Below are positions 25,499 through 33,690 of a stretch of DNA of 64,000 bases, in pieces. The translations under genes and the position numbers were made by a program. This DNA is from Streptomyces sp. NBC_00258 (GTDB taxonomy: Bacteria > Actinomycetota > Actinomycetes > Streptomycetales > Streptomycetaceae), in assembly GCF_036182465.1 (NCBI RefSeq), contig NZ_CP108081.1, positions 5,084,001-5,148,000 on the forward strand, in the 5' to 3' direction. Positions within the stretch are counted from its first letter, which is position 1. Every line of letters starts with the position of its first letter. The notes beneath the pieces were generated by a model. It was not told the DNA's origin, ran no database searches, and saw only the letters and a list, made by a program, of their open reading frames with translations.

Positions 25499-25840
25499 TC
25501 AGCCGACCACTTCTTCCTCGTCTCCGGCCTCATCATCCTCGTCGAGGTCCCAGTCCGGCGAATCGGGGTCGTAGTCGATCCGCTCACTGCTCCAGGAGGC
25601 CTGTGCGAGTTCGACCCCGGCCACCTCGCTGACCAGGTCGAACGGGTCGACGAGGTACGCGAGGGCCTCGGCAGTGTCTTCCGTCACTGCGTTCTCGGCG
25701 TGCGCCCGCTCGTCGCCCGGGAGCTCGGGATCCTCGGCGATGCGCCCCAGCGCCGCCTTGGTGAGCGCGCCCTCGTCGTCGACCTCGACGACCAATTCGA
25801 CGCGCAACCGTACAAAACGTGATGTCTCAGGAGTGCTCAT
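25499..25840 (-). CDS. Small acidic conserved hypothetical protein
   Basis: A protein of 113 residues. An N-terminal beta-strand (F-V-R-L-R-V-E-L-V-V-E-V-D-D) and helical segments with T-K-A-A-L are followed by a C-terminus that is almost all Asp/Glu. No family name is recognised, though the type is common in Streptomyces. The ATG at 25840 is supported by a TACGCT hexamer ending 7 nt upstream, so the mRNA is probably leaderless. It diverges from the sortase substrate gene. The acidic tail may bind a basic partner or metal; this is speculation from composition only. Confidence 0.65.
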   Translation of the reverse strand: MSTPETSRFVRLRVELVVEVDDEGALTKAALGRIAEDPELPGDERAHAENAVTEDTAEALAYLVDPFDLVSEVAGVELAQASWSSERIDYDPDSPDWDLDEDDEAGDEEEVVG

Positions 25841-25847
25841 AGGTCGG

Positions 25848-25853
25848 AGCGTA
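25848..25853 (-). promoter_or_regulatory. -10 element of a leaderless promoter
   Basis: TACGCT (minus strand) ends 7 nt before the ATG at 25840. Confidence 0.5.
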
Positions 25854-25950
25854 CGACTCATCACCACCGTGACTTTCCCGTGACCCGCACCTTTCACTAA
25901 CATCGCCCCACACGGCCAATTCGCCAGCGTCACAAGGGGATCGATATTCC

Positions 25951-26289
25951 GTGTCCGCACGTCGATCGTTGCTGACCGCCACCGCCGCGGGGACTCTTCT
26001 GGGCGCCCTGTGGTTCGTCCCGTCCGCCAATGCGACCGGGGACGGGGCGGCAGAACACAGAACACAGACAACGACGACCACGACCCTGCAGACCAAGGCA
26101 GGGGACGAGACCGGGCCGTCCGGCGAGGAGGACTCGGAGGGCGCCGCCACGACCTCCGTCCGCACACAACTGGCCGACACGGGAAGCTTCGACACGACCC
26201 CGTACGTCGTCGGCGGCACCCTGCTCCTCGGCCTGGGCGCCGGCTTCGTGGTGTATTCGGTACGCCGGGAACGTACGACCGTGTACTGA
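25951..26289 (+). CDS. LAxTG-type sortase-anchored surface protein
   Basis: A protein of 112 residues with the full layout of a sortase substrate. It has an N-terminal signal peptide (residues 1-29, ending A-N-A), a short Thr/Glu-rich mature part, the sorting motif Leu-Ala-Asp-Thr-Gly (about residues 75-79), a hydrophobic helix and a positively charged tail with R-R-E-R. The LAxTG form is the one used by class E sortases of high-GC actinobacteria. It would be linked covalently to peptidoglycan. No sortase gene is in the window. The mature region is only about 45 residues, so it may be a spacer or coat component rather than an enzyme. Confidence 0.8.
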   Translation: MSARRSLLTATAAGTLLGALWFVPSANATGDGAAEHRTQTTTTTTLQTKAGDETGPSGEEDSEGAATTSVRTQLADTGSFDTTPYVVGGTLLLGLGAGFVVYSVRRERTTVY

Positions 26290-26473
26290 GGATCTCCCTG
26301 CCGCCCGGGCGCCCGCACGGCCCGGCACGGAGATATCCGCCCCCTTTTCAGCCATTTCGCGTCATCCTCGAAGGAAGACCGGCGAGAGAGGGGCGGACCC
26401 GTTTACAGTCCGTGGGGTTCACGCACGCACTCCCTGTCGCTTCTCCATACCGCGTGAACAGGGAGTTGCCCAC

Positions 26474-28546
26474 GTGAAGATCGTCTTCCTGCTGCACAAC
26501 GCCTATGCCATCGGTGGCACGGTGCGCTCGACGCTCAACCTCGCCGGTGCCCTGGCCGCGCGGCACGAGGTGGAGATCGTCTCGGTCTTCCGCAGCGAGG
26601 AGAGACCCCTGCTCGGGGTGAACCGCAAGGTCCGTCTCGTCCCGCTCGTCGACGAGCGCCCCGACGCGCCGACGTACGACGGCGGGAACCCGCTCATGGC
26701 GCGCCCCTCCACCGTCGTACCTCCCGCCGAGGTCCTCGCGCACCGCTACACCGAGCTCACGGACGAGCGGCTGCGCGACTTCCTCAACGGGACGGACGCG
26801 GACGTCGTGGTCGCGACCCGCCCGGCGCTGGTGGTCTTCCTGGCCCGGCACGGCTCGCGCCGCTATCTGCGCGTCGGACAGGAGCACCTGTCGTACGACA
26901 ACCACGTCCCGGACGTACGCACCGCGCAGAACGAGGCCCTCCGGCACCTGGACGCCTTCGTCACCGTCTCCGCCCAGGACGCGGCCGACCACCGCGACCA
27001 CCTGCCGGGGCTGCGGACGCGGATCACCGACATCCCGAACGCCGCGCCCCGGCCGAAGGCCGAACGCTCCGACGTACAGGCCCCGTTGGTGGTCGCCGCG
27101 GGCCGGCTGATGCCGGTGAAGCGCTACGACCTGCTCATCGAGGCCTTCGCCCGGGTCGTCGCCGTACGCCCGGAGTGGCGGCTGCGGATCTACGGCCAGG
27201 GCCCCGAGCGCGCGGCCCTGCGCGCCGCCGTGGACGCACACCGCCTGAACGACCACGTCTTCCTCATGGGAGCCCACCCGACGATGGAGACCGAGTGGGC
27301 CAAGGCCTCCGTCGCCGCCGTGAGTTCGGACTGGGAGTCCTTCGGCATGACGATCCTGGAGGCCATGCACGCCGGCGTCCCGGTGGTGGCCACCGACTGT
27401 CCGCACGGCCCCGGCGAGATCATCACCGACGGCTCCGACGGACTCCTCGTACCGCCGGGAGACGCGGACGCGTTCGCGGCCGGGCTGCTGAAGCTGATCG
27501 AGGACACGGACCAGCGCCGGCTGATGGGCGAGGCCGCCAGGGAGACCGTCCAGCGGTTCGCCCCCCGCCGGATCGCGGACCAGTACGAGCGGCTGTTCGG
27601 CGAACTGCGCGAGGCCCGGACCTCGACGACGACGAAGGTCACGCGCCGGGTGCGCCGCGCACTCGCGACGCTGCTGCCCCAGGGCTCACGCCCGGGCCCC
27701 GAGGAGGCGCCACCGGCCGCCCCACCGCTCGCGGACGACCGCCCGCGCGCCCTGCGCCCGAAGGGCGGCTGCACGACCGACTCCACCGGTGGCGTACGGA
27801 TCACGGTGAACGCGGCGGGAGTGTCCGGCAAGGACCTGACGCTGGTACTGCGTCACCGGCACGGCGACGACGAGACCCGCGTTCCGCTGGAGCGCCCGGA
27901 CGACCCGAAGTCGCCCTGGACGGCGAACCTGTCCCATCACCGGCTCACCCTGGCGGAAGGCCGTTGGGACCTGTATGTCGAACGCGCGGAGGACGGCACA
28001 CGCCGTCGCCTGAAGGCAGGGCTGGTCGAGCAGCGCGGTCTGCTGAGCGCGAGACCGGTTCCGGGGAAGGCCTTCGCCTGGTGGATCCCGTACGCGACCA
28101 AGGACGGCTACCTGGCGCTACGGACCTTCCACCGCCCGGCCCACGCGGAAGCCACCGCCCTGCGCACCGACGACGACTCACTGTCCGTCGAGGGCACGCT
28201 CCATGGGGCCGTCCTGGGCGAGGGCGCGGCACTGCTCGGCGTCTCCCGCGACGGGAGACCTCACGACTTCGAAACCCCGGCGACACCCACGGGGGAACGG
28301 ACGTTCCGGGCCCGCATCACGACCCTGCCCCGCCCCACCGACGCGGACAAGCCCCTGTGGGACCTCTTCCTACGCCCCTCCGAAGCCGCCGCCCCCGTAC
28401 GAGTGGGCCGCATCACCGACGACATCGTCGACCGCAAGCCCACAGCGAAACACCCGAGCACGACGCTGACCACCCCGACTGGCAGGTCGGTGCAGGCCCA
28501 CTACTTCTTCACGATCACGAACGACGTGGCGATCAGCGCCCCCTGA
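26474..28546 (+). CDS. GT4-family glycosyltransferase with C-terminal accessory domain
   Basis: About 690 residues. The first 375 form a GT-B fold glycosyltransferase of family 4: the N-terminal G-G-T-V-R-S-T loop, the A-G-R-L-M-P-V-K-R hinge, and the E-S-F-G-M-T-I-L-E-A-M nucleotide-sugar motif with its paired Glu residues. The last 250 residues are beta-rich and resemble the accessory domains on teichoic-acid or wall-polymer glycosyltransferases. The likely role is transfer of a sugar to a cell-envelope polymer at the cytoplasmic face. The GTG at 26474 has GGGAG 8 nt upstream. Repeat A, copy 2, begins at the stop codon. Confidence 0.78.
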   Translation: MKIVFLLHNAYAIGGTVRSTLNLAGALAARHEVEIVSVFRSEERPLLGVNRKVRLVPLVDERPDAPTYDGGNPLMARPSTVVPPAEVLAHRYTELTDERLRDFLNGTDADVVVATRPALVVFLARHGSRRYLRVGQEHLSYDNHVPDVRTAQNEALRHLDAFVTVSAQDAADHRDHLPGLRTRITDIPNAAPRPKAERSDVQAPLVVAAGRLMPVKRYDLLIEAFARVVAVRPEWRLRIYGQGPERAALRAAVDAHRLNDHVFLMGAHPTMETEWAKASVAAVSSDWESFGMTILEAMHAGVPVVATDCPHGPGEIITDGSDGLLVPPGDADAFAAGLLKLIEDTDQRRLMGEAARETVQRFAPRRIADQYERLFGELREARTSTTTKVTRRVRRALATLLPQGSRPGPEEAPPAAPPLADDRPRALRPKGGCTTDSTGGVRITVNAAGVSGKDLTLVLRHRHGDDETRVPLERPDDPKSPWTANLSHHRLTLAEGRWDLYVERAEDGTRRRLKAGLVEQRGLLSARPVPGKAFAWWIPYATKDGYLALRTFHRPAHAEATALRTDDDSLSVEGTLHGAVLGEGAALLGVSRDGRPHDFETPATPTGERTFRARITTLPRPTDADKPLWDLFLRPSEAAAPVRVGRITDDIVDRKPTAKHPSTTLTTPTGRSVQAHYFFTITNDVAISAP

Positions 28547-28617
28547 GGGGCGCGGGGAGCTGGGCCCCGTAAGGGGCGCGGGGAGCTGCGCGACCAGCCG
28601 CACTCGACCCGCAGCCG
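28545..28617. repeat. Dispersed intergenic repeat A, copy 2 (duplicated head)
   Basis: GCGCCCCCTGAGGGGCGC forms a hairpin across the stop codon. The GGGGCGCGGGGAGCTG head then occurs twice before the GCGCGACCAGCC tail. It lies between convergent genes. Confidence 0.75.
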
Positions 28618-28642
28618 CCGACCCACGTCCCCCGCCGAGCTG

Positions 28643-30223
28643 TCAGGCGGACCGACGCCCGCCCCCCTGGCCTCCACGCGCACGCGAAGAACCCGCACCA
28701 CCACGCCCCCGCGAACCCCCGCCGGTACCGGCACCGGTGCGCGCCCCGGCGGCAGCGCCCCCGCGCCCACCACCACCGCGTCGAGCCCGCGCCTGCGACT
28801 TCGGCTGAGCCTGCGCGGCAACCGGCTCCGGCACAGGAATGACGACAGGAACCCCGGACGGCTCCCGAGCCCCCGTGATCCGTACGAGTTCCTCGTCGCT
28901 CGACTTGACCCGGGCCGTCCGCGGGCTGATCCCGGCGTCGGCCATCAGCCGGGTCATCTCCCGCTTCTGCTCGGGCAGGACGAGCGTGACGACGCTCCCG
29001 GACTCCCCCGCGCGTGCGGTACGCCCGCCCCGGTGGAGATAGTCCTTGTGGTCGACCGGCGGATCGACGTTCACGACGAGATCCAGGTCGTCGACATGGA
29101 TTCCGCGGGCCGCGACGTTCGTGGCGACGAGCGCGGTCACCAGCCCGGTCTTGAACTGGTCGAGCGTCCGGTTCCGCTGCGGCTGCGAGCGCCCGCCGTG
29201 CAGCGCGGAGGCCTTCACACCGTTCGCGAGCAGCCGCTTGGCGAAGCGGTCGGCCGAGCGCTTGGTGTCGACGAAGAGGATCACGCGCCCGTCGCGCGCG
29301 GCGATCCGCATCGCGACGGCCTTCTTGTCGGTCTCGTCGGCGACGTGCAGCACGTGGTGCTCCATGGTCGTCACCGCGCCCGCGGAGGGGTCGACGGAGT
29401 GCACGACGGGGTCCGTGAGGAACATCCGTACGAGCTTGTCGATGTTCTTGTCCAGCGTCGCCGAGAACAGCATGCGCTGTCCGTCCGGCTCGACCTGGTT
29501 GAGCAGCGCCGTGACCTGGGGCATGAACCCCATGTCGGCCATCTGGTCGGCCTCGTCGAGGACGGTGATCCCCACCTGGGCGAGAGTGCAGTCGCCCCGG
29601 TCTATCAGGTCCTTGAGCCGCCCGGGTGTGGCCACGAGCACCTCGGCACCGCGCCTCAGCAGACCGGACTGCTTGCCGATGGAGAGCCCGCCGACGACGG
29701 TCGCGAGCCGCAGGTTCACGGCCGTGGCGTACGGCGTGAGCGCGTCGGTGACCTGCTGCGCGAGCTCGCGCGTGGGCACGAGGACGAGCGCGAGCGGCGC
29801 CTTCGGCTCGGCACGCCGGCCGGCCGTACGGGCGAGCAGCGCGAGGCCGAAGGCGAGGGTCTTGCCCGAGCCGGTCCGGCCGCGGCCGAGGATGTCGCGC
29901 CCGGCGAGGGAGTTGGGGAGCGTCGCGCCCTGGATCGGGAACGGCTCGATGACCCCCTGGGCGGCGAGGGTCTTGGTCAGTGCGGCCGGCATGTCCAGCG
30001 CGTCGAAGGACTCGACGGCGGGCAGCGCGGGCGTCAGCGTCTGCGGCAGGGTGAACTCCCGCGGCGCCGTCGACTGCGGGGACGGCTTCTTGCGTACGTT
30101 CCTTGCGCCGCCGTTCGCGGCGGCCGCAGGGGCTCCGCCGCGCGTGCCACGAGAGCCACGGGAACCCCGGGAATTCGCCGGGCGTTTGCCGGCGGGTCGT
30201 TCAGGACGTTCGGATCGAGTCAT
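28643..30223 (-). CDS. DEAD-box RNA helicase with Arg/Gly-rich tail
   Basis: A protein of 526 residues. Motifs appear in order: Q motif (F-P-I-Q), I (G-R-T-G-S-G-K-T), Ia (P-T-R-E-L-A), Ib (T-P-G-R), II (D-E-A-D), III (S-A-T), then IV, V (A-T-N-V-A-A-R-G) and VI (H-R-G-G-R-T-A-R). The N-terminal 45 and C-terminal 80 residues are Arg/Gly/Ala-rich and suited to RNA binding. It should unwind structured RNA, probably for ribosome or mRNA remodelling at low temperature. The neighbouring cold-shock protein gene on the same strand, 123 nt upstream, supports this. A hairpin separates the two genes. Confidence 0.9.
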   Translation of the reverse strand: MTRSERPERPAGKRPANSRGSRGSRGTRGGAPAAAANGGARNVRKKPSPQSTAPREFTLPQTLTPALPAVESFDALDMPAALTKTLAAQGVIEPFPIQGATLPNSLAGRDILGRGRTGSGKTLAFGLALLARTAGRRAEPKAPLALVLVPTRELAQQVTDALTPYATAVNLRLATVVGGLSIGKQSGLLRRGAEVLVATPGRLKDLIDRGDCTLAQVGITVLDEADQMADMGFMPQVTALLNQVEPDGQRMLFSATLDKNIDKLVRMFLTDPVVHSVDPSAGAVTTMEHHVLHVADETDKKAVAMRIAARDGRVILFVDTKRSADRFAKRLLANGVKASALHGGRSQPQRNRTLDQFKTGLVTALVATNVAARGIHVDDLDLVVNVDPPVDHKDYLHRGGRTARAGESGSVVTLVLPEQKREMTRLMADAGISPRTARVKSSDEELVRITGAREPSGVPVVIPVPEPVAAQAQPKSQARARRGGGGRGGAAAGARTGAGTGGGSRGRGGAGSSRARGGQGGGRRSA

Positions 30224-30289
30224 GCTGGATCTGGAATTCCTTCCTGGGCCTCACGGTTATCCCGTGCTCAAGGACACACGGACAGCACA

Positions 30290-30325
30290 AGCCGGGACCC
30301 GCACCCGAAGGTGCGGGCCCCGGCT
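30290..30325. terminator. Hairpin between the cold-shock and helicase genes
   Basis: AGCCGGG-a-CCCGCACC pairs with GGTGCGGG-c-CCCGGCT across a CGAA tetraloop. It lies 22 nt after the cold-shock gene stop on the minus strand. Confidence 0.75.
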
Positions 30326-30346
30326 CGCGTGATGCGCGTCCCGGAA

Positions 30347-30550
30347 TTAGGCGGGGACGATGTTCTCCGCCTGCGGGCCCTTCTGACCCTGCGTGACGTC
30401 GAAGGAGACCTTCTGGCCCTCCTGCAGCTCACGGAAGCCCGAGGTGGCGATGTTCGAGTAGTGGGCGAAGACGTCGGCGCCGCCGCCGTCCTGCTCGATG
30501 AAGCCGAAGCCCTTTTCCGCGTTGAACCACTTCACGGTGCCAGTAGCCAT
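30347..30550 (-). CDS. Cold-shock protein (CspA family)
   Basis: A protein of 67 residues made of one cold-shock domain. RNP1 is K-G-F-G-F-I and RNP2 is V-F-A-H-Y; the M-A-T-G-T-V-K-W-F-N start is canonical. It binds single-stranded RNA or DNA and acts as an RNA chaperone. GGAG lies 8 nt before the ATG. The 5' side up to hutH (about 200 nt) is AT-richer than the rest of the window and likely forms the long structured leader common to csp mRNAs; no defined riboswitch was identified. Confidence 0.92.
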   Translation of the reverse strand: MATGTVKWFNAEKGFGFIEQDGGGADVFAHYSNIATSGFRELQEGQKVSFDVTQGQKGPQAENIVPA

Positions 30551-30749
30551 GTCATTTCTCCAAGATAGGTGGCTCCCATCCGGAAATGACCGGAAAAACA
30601 AAACGCGCCTGAGAGAGGATTCCTTTCAGGCGCACAAAGTTAATGGGTACCAAAAACGTTTCGTTAGGAACCCTAGCACAGATTTCGGTGGGGGCGTCGC
30701 GACGCCCCGGCGCCCCCACCTCGTACACCTGAAGGAACCCCGGAAATCC

Positions 30750-32294
30750 CTATGCCAGCGGGCCCGTTACGGGTTCCACGGCCTCGACCAGGTGGCCGCC
30801 GCGCACGAACGCATCCGCGGCCGCCAGGTCCGGCGAGAGGAAGCGGTCGGGGCCCGGGCCGGCGACCCCGGCGGCGCGGGCGGCGGAGATCGCGGCCTGC
30901 GAGGCGGGGGCGGGGGTGAGGCCGGTGCGCAGCTCGATGGCGCGCGTGGCGGCGTACAGCTCGATGGCGACGATCCGGGTCAGGTTGTCGACGGCCGTAC
31001 GGAGCTTGCGGGCGGCCGACCAGCCCATCGAGACGTGGTCCTCCTGCATGGCGGAGGACGGGATGGAGTCGGCCGAGGCCGGGACGGCGAGCCGCTTCAT
31101 CTCGCTGACCAGGGCGGCCTGCGTGTACTGGGCGATCATCAGGCCGGAGTCGACACCGGCGTCGTCCGCGAGGAACGGCGGCAGGCCGTGCGAGCGGTTC
31201 TTGTCGAGGAGCCGGTCCGTGCGGCGCTCGGTGATCGAGCCGAGGTCGGCGGCGGCGATGGCGAGGAAGTCCAGTACGTAGGCGACCGGGGCGCCGTGGA
31301 AGTTGCCGTTCGACTCGACGCGGCCGTCGGGCAGGACGACGGGGTTGTCGACGGCGGAGGCGAGTTCGCGGTCGGCGACCAGGCGGGCGTGGGTCATGGT
31401 GTCGCGGCCGGCGCCCGCGACCTGCGGGGCGCAGCGCACGGAGTAGGCGTCCTGGACGCGGGGGGCGTCGTCCTGGTGGTGGCCGGTCAGCTCCGAACCC
31501 TTCAGCACGGCCAGCATGTTGGCGGCGCTGGCGCCCTGGCCCGGGTGGGGGCGGATGGCGTGCAGTTCGGGGGCGAGGACCCGGTCGGTGCCGAGGAGCG
31601 CTTCGAGGGAGAGGGCCGCGGTGATGTCGGCGGACTTGTAGAGGGTGTCGAGGTCGGCGAGGGCCATGACCAGCATGCCGAGCATGCCGTCGGTGCCGTT
31701 GAGGAGGGCCAGGCCCTCCTTCTCGCGCAGTTCGACGGGCTCGATACCGTGCTCGGCGAGGAGTTCACCGGCGGGGCGAATCGTTCCGTCCGGGCCCTCC
31801 GCATCCCCCTCGCCCATGAGCGTCAGGGCGCAGTGGGAGAGCGGCGCCAGGTCGCCGGAGCAGCCGAGGGAGCCGAACTCGTGGACGACCGGGGTGATGC
31901 CGGCGTTCAGGATGTCGGCCATGGTCTGGGCGACGGACGGGCGGACGCCGGTGCGGCCCGAACAGACGGTCTTGAGCCGCAGGAACATCAGGGCGCGGAC
32001 GACCTCGCGCTCCACGTGCGGGCCCATTCCGGCGGCGTGCGACCGCACGATGTTGCGCTGCAGCTGGGCCCGCAGCTCCGGGCTGATGTGCCGGGTCGCG
32101 AGGGCTCCGAAGCCGGTGGAGACCCCGTACACGGGCTCCGGCTTGGCTGCCAGCGCTTCCACGATCTCGCGGGCCGCGGCGAGCGCCGACACCGCCTCGT
32201 CGGAGAGTTCGACCCGGGCGCCGCCGCGCGCCACGGCGAGAACGTCGGACGCGGTGACACCCGTCGTCCCCACCACCACAGTGTGCATATCCAT
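30750..32294 (-). CDS. hutH: Histidine ammonia-lyase
   Basis: A protein of 514 residues, the usual HAL length. The signature block G-S-L-G-C-S-G-D-L-A-P-L-S-H holds the tripeptide that cyclises to the MIO electrophile. Here it is Cys145-Ser146-Gly147 instead of the textbook Ala-Ser-Gly. The substrate-pocket Y-G-V-S-T-G-F-G (56-63) and the R-x-Q-D-A-Y-S-x-R segment are intact. It deaminates histidine to urocanate as the first step of histidine use; no other hut gene is in the window. The ATG at 32294 is fixed by a promoter whose -10 TACGCT lies 7 nt upstream, so the mRNA should be leaderless. Confidence 0.93.
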   Translation of the reverse strand: MDMHTVVVGTTGVTASDVLAVARGGARVELSDEAVSALAAAREIVEALAAKPEPVYGVSTGFGALATRHISPELRAQLQRNIVRSHAAGMGPHVEREVVRALMFLRLKTVCSGRTGVRPSVAQTMADILNAGITPVVHEFGSLGCSGDLAPLSHCALTLMGEGDAEGPDGTIRPAGELLAEHGIEPVELREKEGLALLNGTDGMLGMLVMALADLDTLYKSADITAALSLEALLGTDRVLAPELHAIRPHPGQGASAANMLAVLKGSELTGHHQDDAPRVQDAYSVRCAPQVAGAGRDTMTHARLVADRELASAVDNPVVLPDGRVESNGNFHGAPVAYVLDFLAIAAADLGSITERRTDRLLDKNRSHGLPPFLADDAGVDSGLMIAQYTQAALVSEMKRLAVPASADSIPSSAMQEDHVSMGWSAARKLRTAVDNLTRIVAIELYAATRAIELRTGLTPAPASQAAISAARAAGVAGPGPDRFLSPDLAAADAFVRGGHLVEAVEPVTGPLA

Positions 32295-32301
32295 ATTCAG
32301 G

Positions 32302-32330
32302 AGCGTACGCAGTGAATGCCTTGGTGTCAC
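32302..32330 (-). promoter_or_regulatory. hutH promoter, leaderless
   Basis: On the minus strand, -35 GTGACA and -10 TACGCT are separated by exactly 17 nt. The -10 ends 7 nt before the hutH ATG. Confidence 0.65.
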
Positions 32331-32394
32331 TAGTGGGTGGCGGGTTGGGTCCTTACACACAGAAGCCCGCAGGGGCGGACGGACAGGGGCGGCC

Positions 32395-33537
32395 CTACCG
32401 CCGGCCGCGGAACCGCCGGCGCTCGGCCGCCGCGGGCGGGGGTGCGTCGGCGAGGCGTACGACGGGGTCGTCCGGCCCCTCGCGGCCCGCGACGACGGGC
32501 TTCGCGGAGCGTACGGCCTTGGCGCGGTACTGGGCCGCGTCGGCGAGCCGGAAGAGCCGCCGGGCCGAGCGGACGGGGCCGAGCGGATCCTCGGTGGAGG
32601 CGACCCCGCACGCCACACCCTCGCCGAGCTCCAACTCGGCGGCGCGGCGGCACAGTTCGTCGGCGACGCGGACGACCTCGTCGGCGGCCGGACCCACGGC
32701 CAGCAGGCAGAACTCGTCGCCGCCGAGGCGGGCGGCGAGCGTGCCGGGCAGCATCGCGCCGCACAGCGAGAGGACGGACCCGAAACGCTCCAGGAGCCGG
32801 TCGCCGACGGCGTGGCCCCGGGTGTCGTTGACGCGCTTGAGGCCGTTGAGGTCGCACACGACGAGGCTCACGACCACGCCCTCGGCGCGGTGGCGTTCGA
32901 TGGCCTCGTCCAGTCGCATGTCCACGGCACGGCGGTTCGCGAGGCCGGTGAGGGCGTCGGTGAAGGCGAGACGTCTGGCCTCCTCCAGGCGTTCGGTCTG
33001 CGCGATCCCGGCGGCGACCACGGAGGCGAGGACGGTCGCGAAGTCGGCGTCGGCGCGGTCGAAGACGGGGGCTCCGGCCGGGCGGGCGACGTACAACTCG
33101 CCCCAGGCGCGTCCGTGCATGACGATCGGCGCGACGACACAGCACCCGCGGCCGCGTCTGCGCAGGGCGGCGACGCGCTGATGGCAGTACCCGGCGTGCC
33201 CCGTGGCCGGCCCGTCGGCCGTCTCCACCCAGGCGTTGGGTCCGCCGCCGCCGACCCAGCGTTCATGCAGGAACTCCGTGATCTCCGGGAACTGGTGCAC
33301 GGGATAGGCCTCGTCCTCCGGGAACTCCTCCTCGTCCCGGGCCCGGTCCCCCACGTTCGCCAGGACCCTGAGCCGCCCGAGCTCCCGCTCCCACACGGAC
33401 AGCGCGGCGAAGCTCCCGCCCAGCGCCCGGCAGGCTCCGGCAGCCGCAGCCCGCCACGACTCCCGCGGGGCGTGCGCGGCGGCCATGCCCTGCGCCAGCG
33501 CCACCACCGCCCTCAACCGCACATCGTCACCGCCCAT
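32395..33537 (-). CDS. GAF-GGDEF diguanylate cyclase
   Basis: A protein of 380 residues. An N-terminal GAF-like sensor domain (about 20-185, with C-C-V-V-A-P-I-V) is followed by a GGDEF domain (about 200-350) with an intact R-L-G-G-D-E-F active loop and the A-F-T-D-A-L-T-G-L-A-N-R-R-A start. It should make cyclic di-GMP from GTP. In Streptomyces this messenger controls development through BldD. The upstream RxxD product-inhibition site is absent (Met-Leu-Pro-Gly in its place). The ATG at 33537 is chosen because TAACCT ends 6 nt upstream; a GTG one codon earlier is the alternative. It may correspond to one of the named S. coelicolor Cdg proteins. Confidence 0.88.
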   Translation of the reverse strand: MGGDDVRLRAVVALAQGMAAAHAPRESWRAAAAGACRALGGSFAALSVWERELGRLRVLANVGDRARDEEEFPEDEAYPVHQFPEITEFLHERWVGGGGPNAWVETADGPATGHAGYCHQRVAALRRRGRGCCVVAPIVMHGRAWGELYVARPAGAPVFDRADADFATVLASVVAAGIAQTERLEEARRLAFTDALTGLANRRAVDMRLDEAIERHRAEGVVVSLVVCDLNGLKRVNDTRGHAVGDRLLERFGSVLSLCGAMLPGTLAARLGGDEFCLLAVGPAADEVVRVADELCRRAAELELGEGVACGVASTEDPLGPVRSARRLFRLADAAQYRAKAVRSAKPVVAGREGPDDPVVRLADAPPPAAAERRRFRGRR

Positions 33538-33543
33538 CACTCC

Positions 33544-33549
33544 AGGTTA
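33544..33549 (-). promoter_or_regulatory. -10 element of a leaderless promoter
   Basis: TAACCT (minus strand) ends 6 nt before the ATG at 33537. Confidence 0.5.
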
Positions 33550-33649
33550 GGTACGTTTGTAATGATTTGGGACATTGATGCGGCGAACAGGGGTCCGGGG
33601 CGGGCCTTTCCCTCGGGGCGGGCGGCTGGAATGATCGGGCCGCAGAGAA

Positions 33650-33665
33650 GTTAACCGCCGTTAAC
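33650..33665. promoter_or_regulatory. GTTAA-N6-TTAAC palindrome upstream of enoyl-CoA hydratase gene
   Basis: GTTAACCGCCGTTAAC lies 26 nt before the ATG of the enoyl-CoA hydratase gene. From memory, this form matches the motif reported for AccR, a TetR-family regulator of short-chain acyl-CoA genes in Streptomyces. Position suggests a repressor site. Confidence 0.6.
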
Positions 33666-33690
33666 GTGAACCGTGAACCGGGAGAGTCTC

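Noticed and set aside
30498..32315. Plus-strand frame of 605 codons across hutH
   Set aside because: Fully covered by hutH on the minus strand, whose active site is intact.
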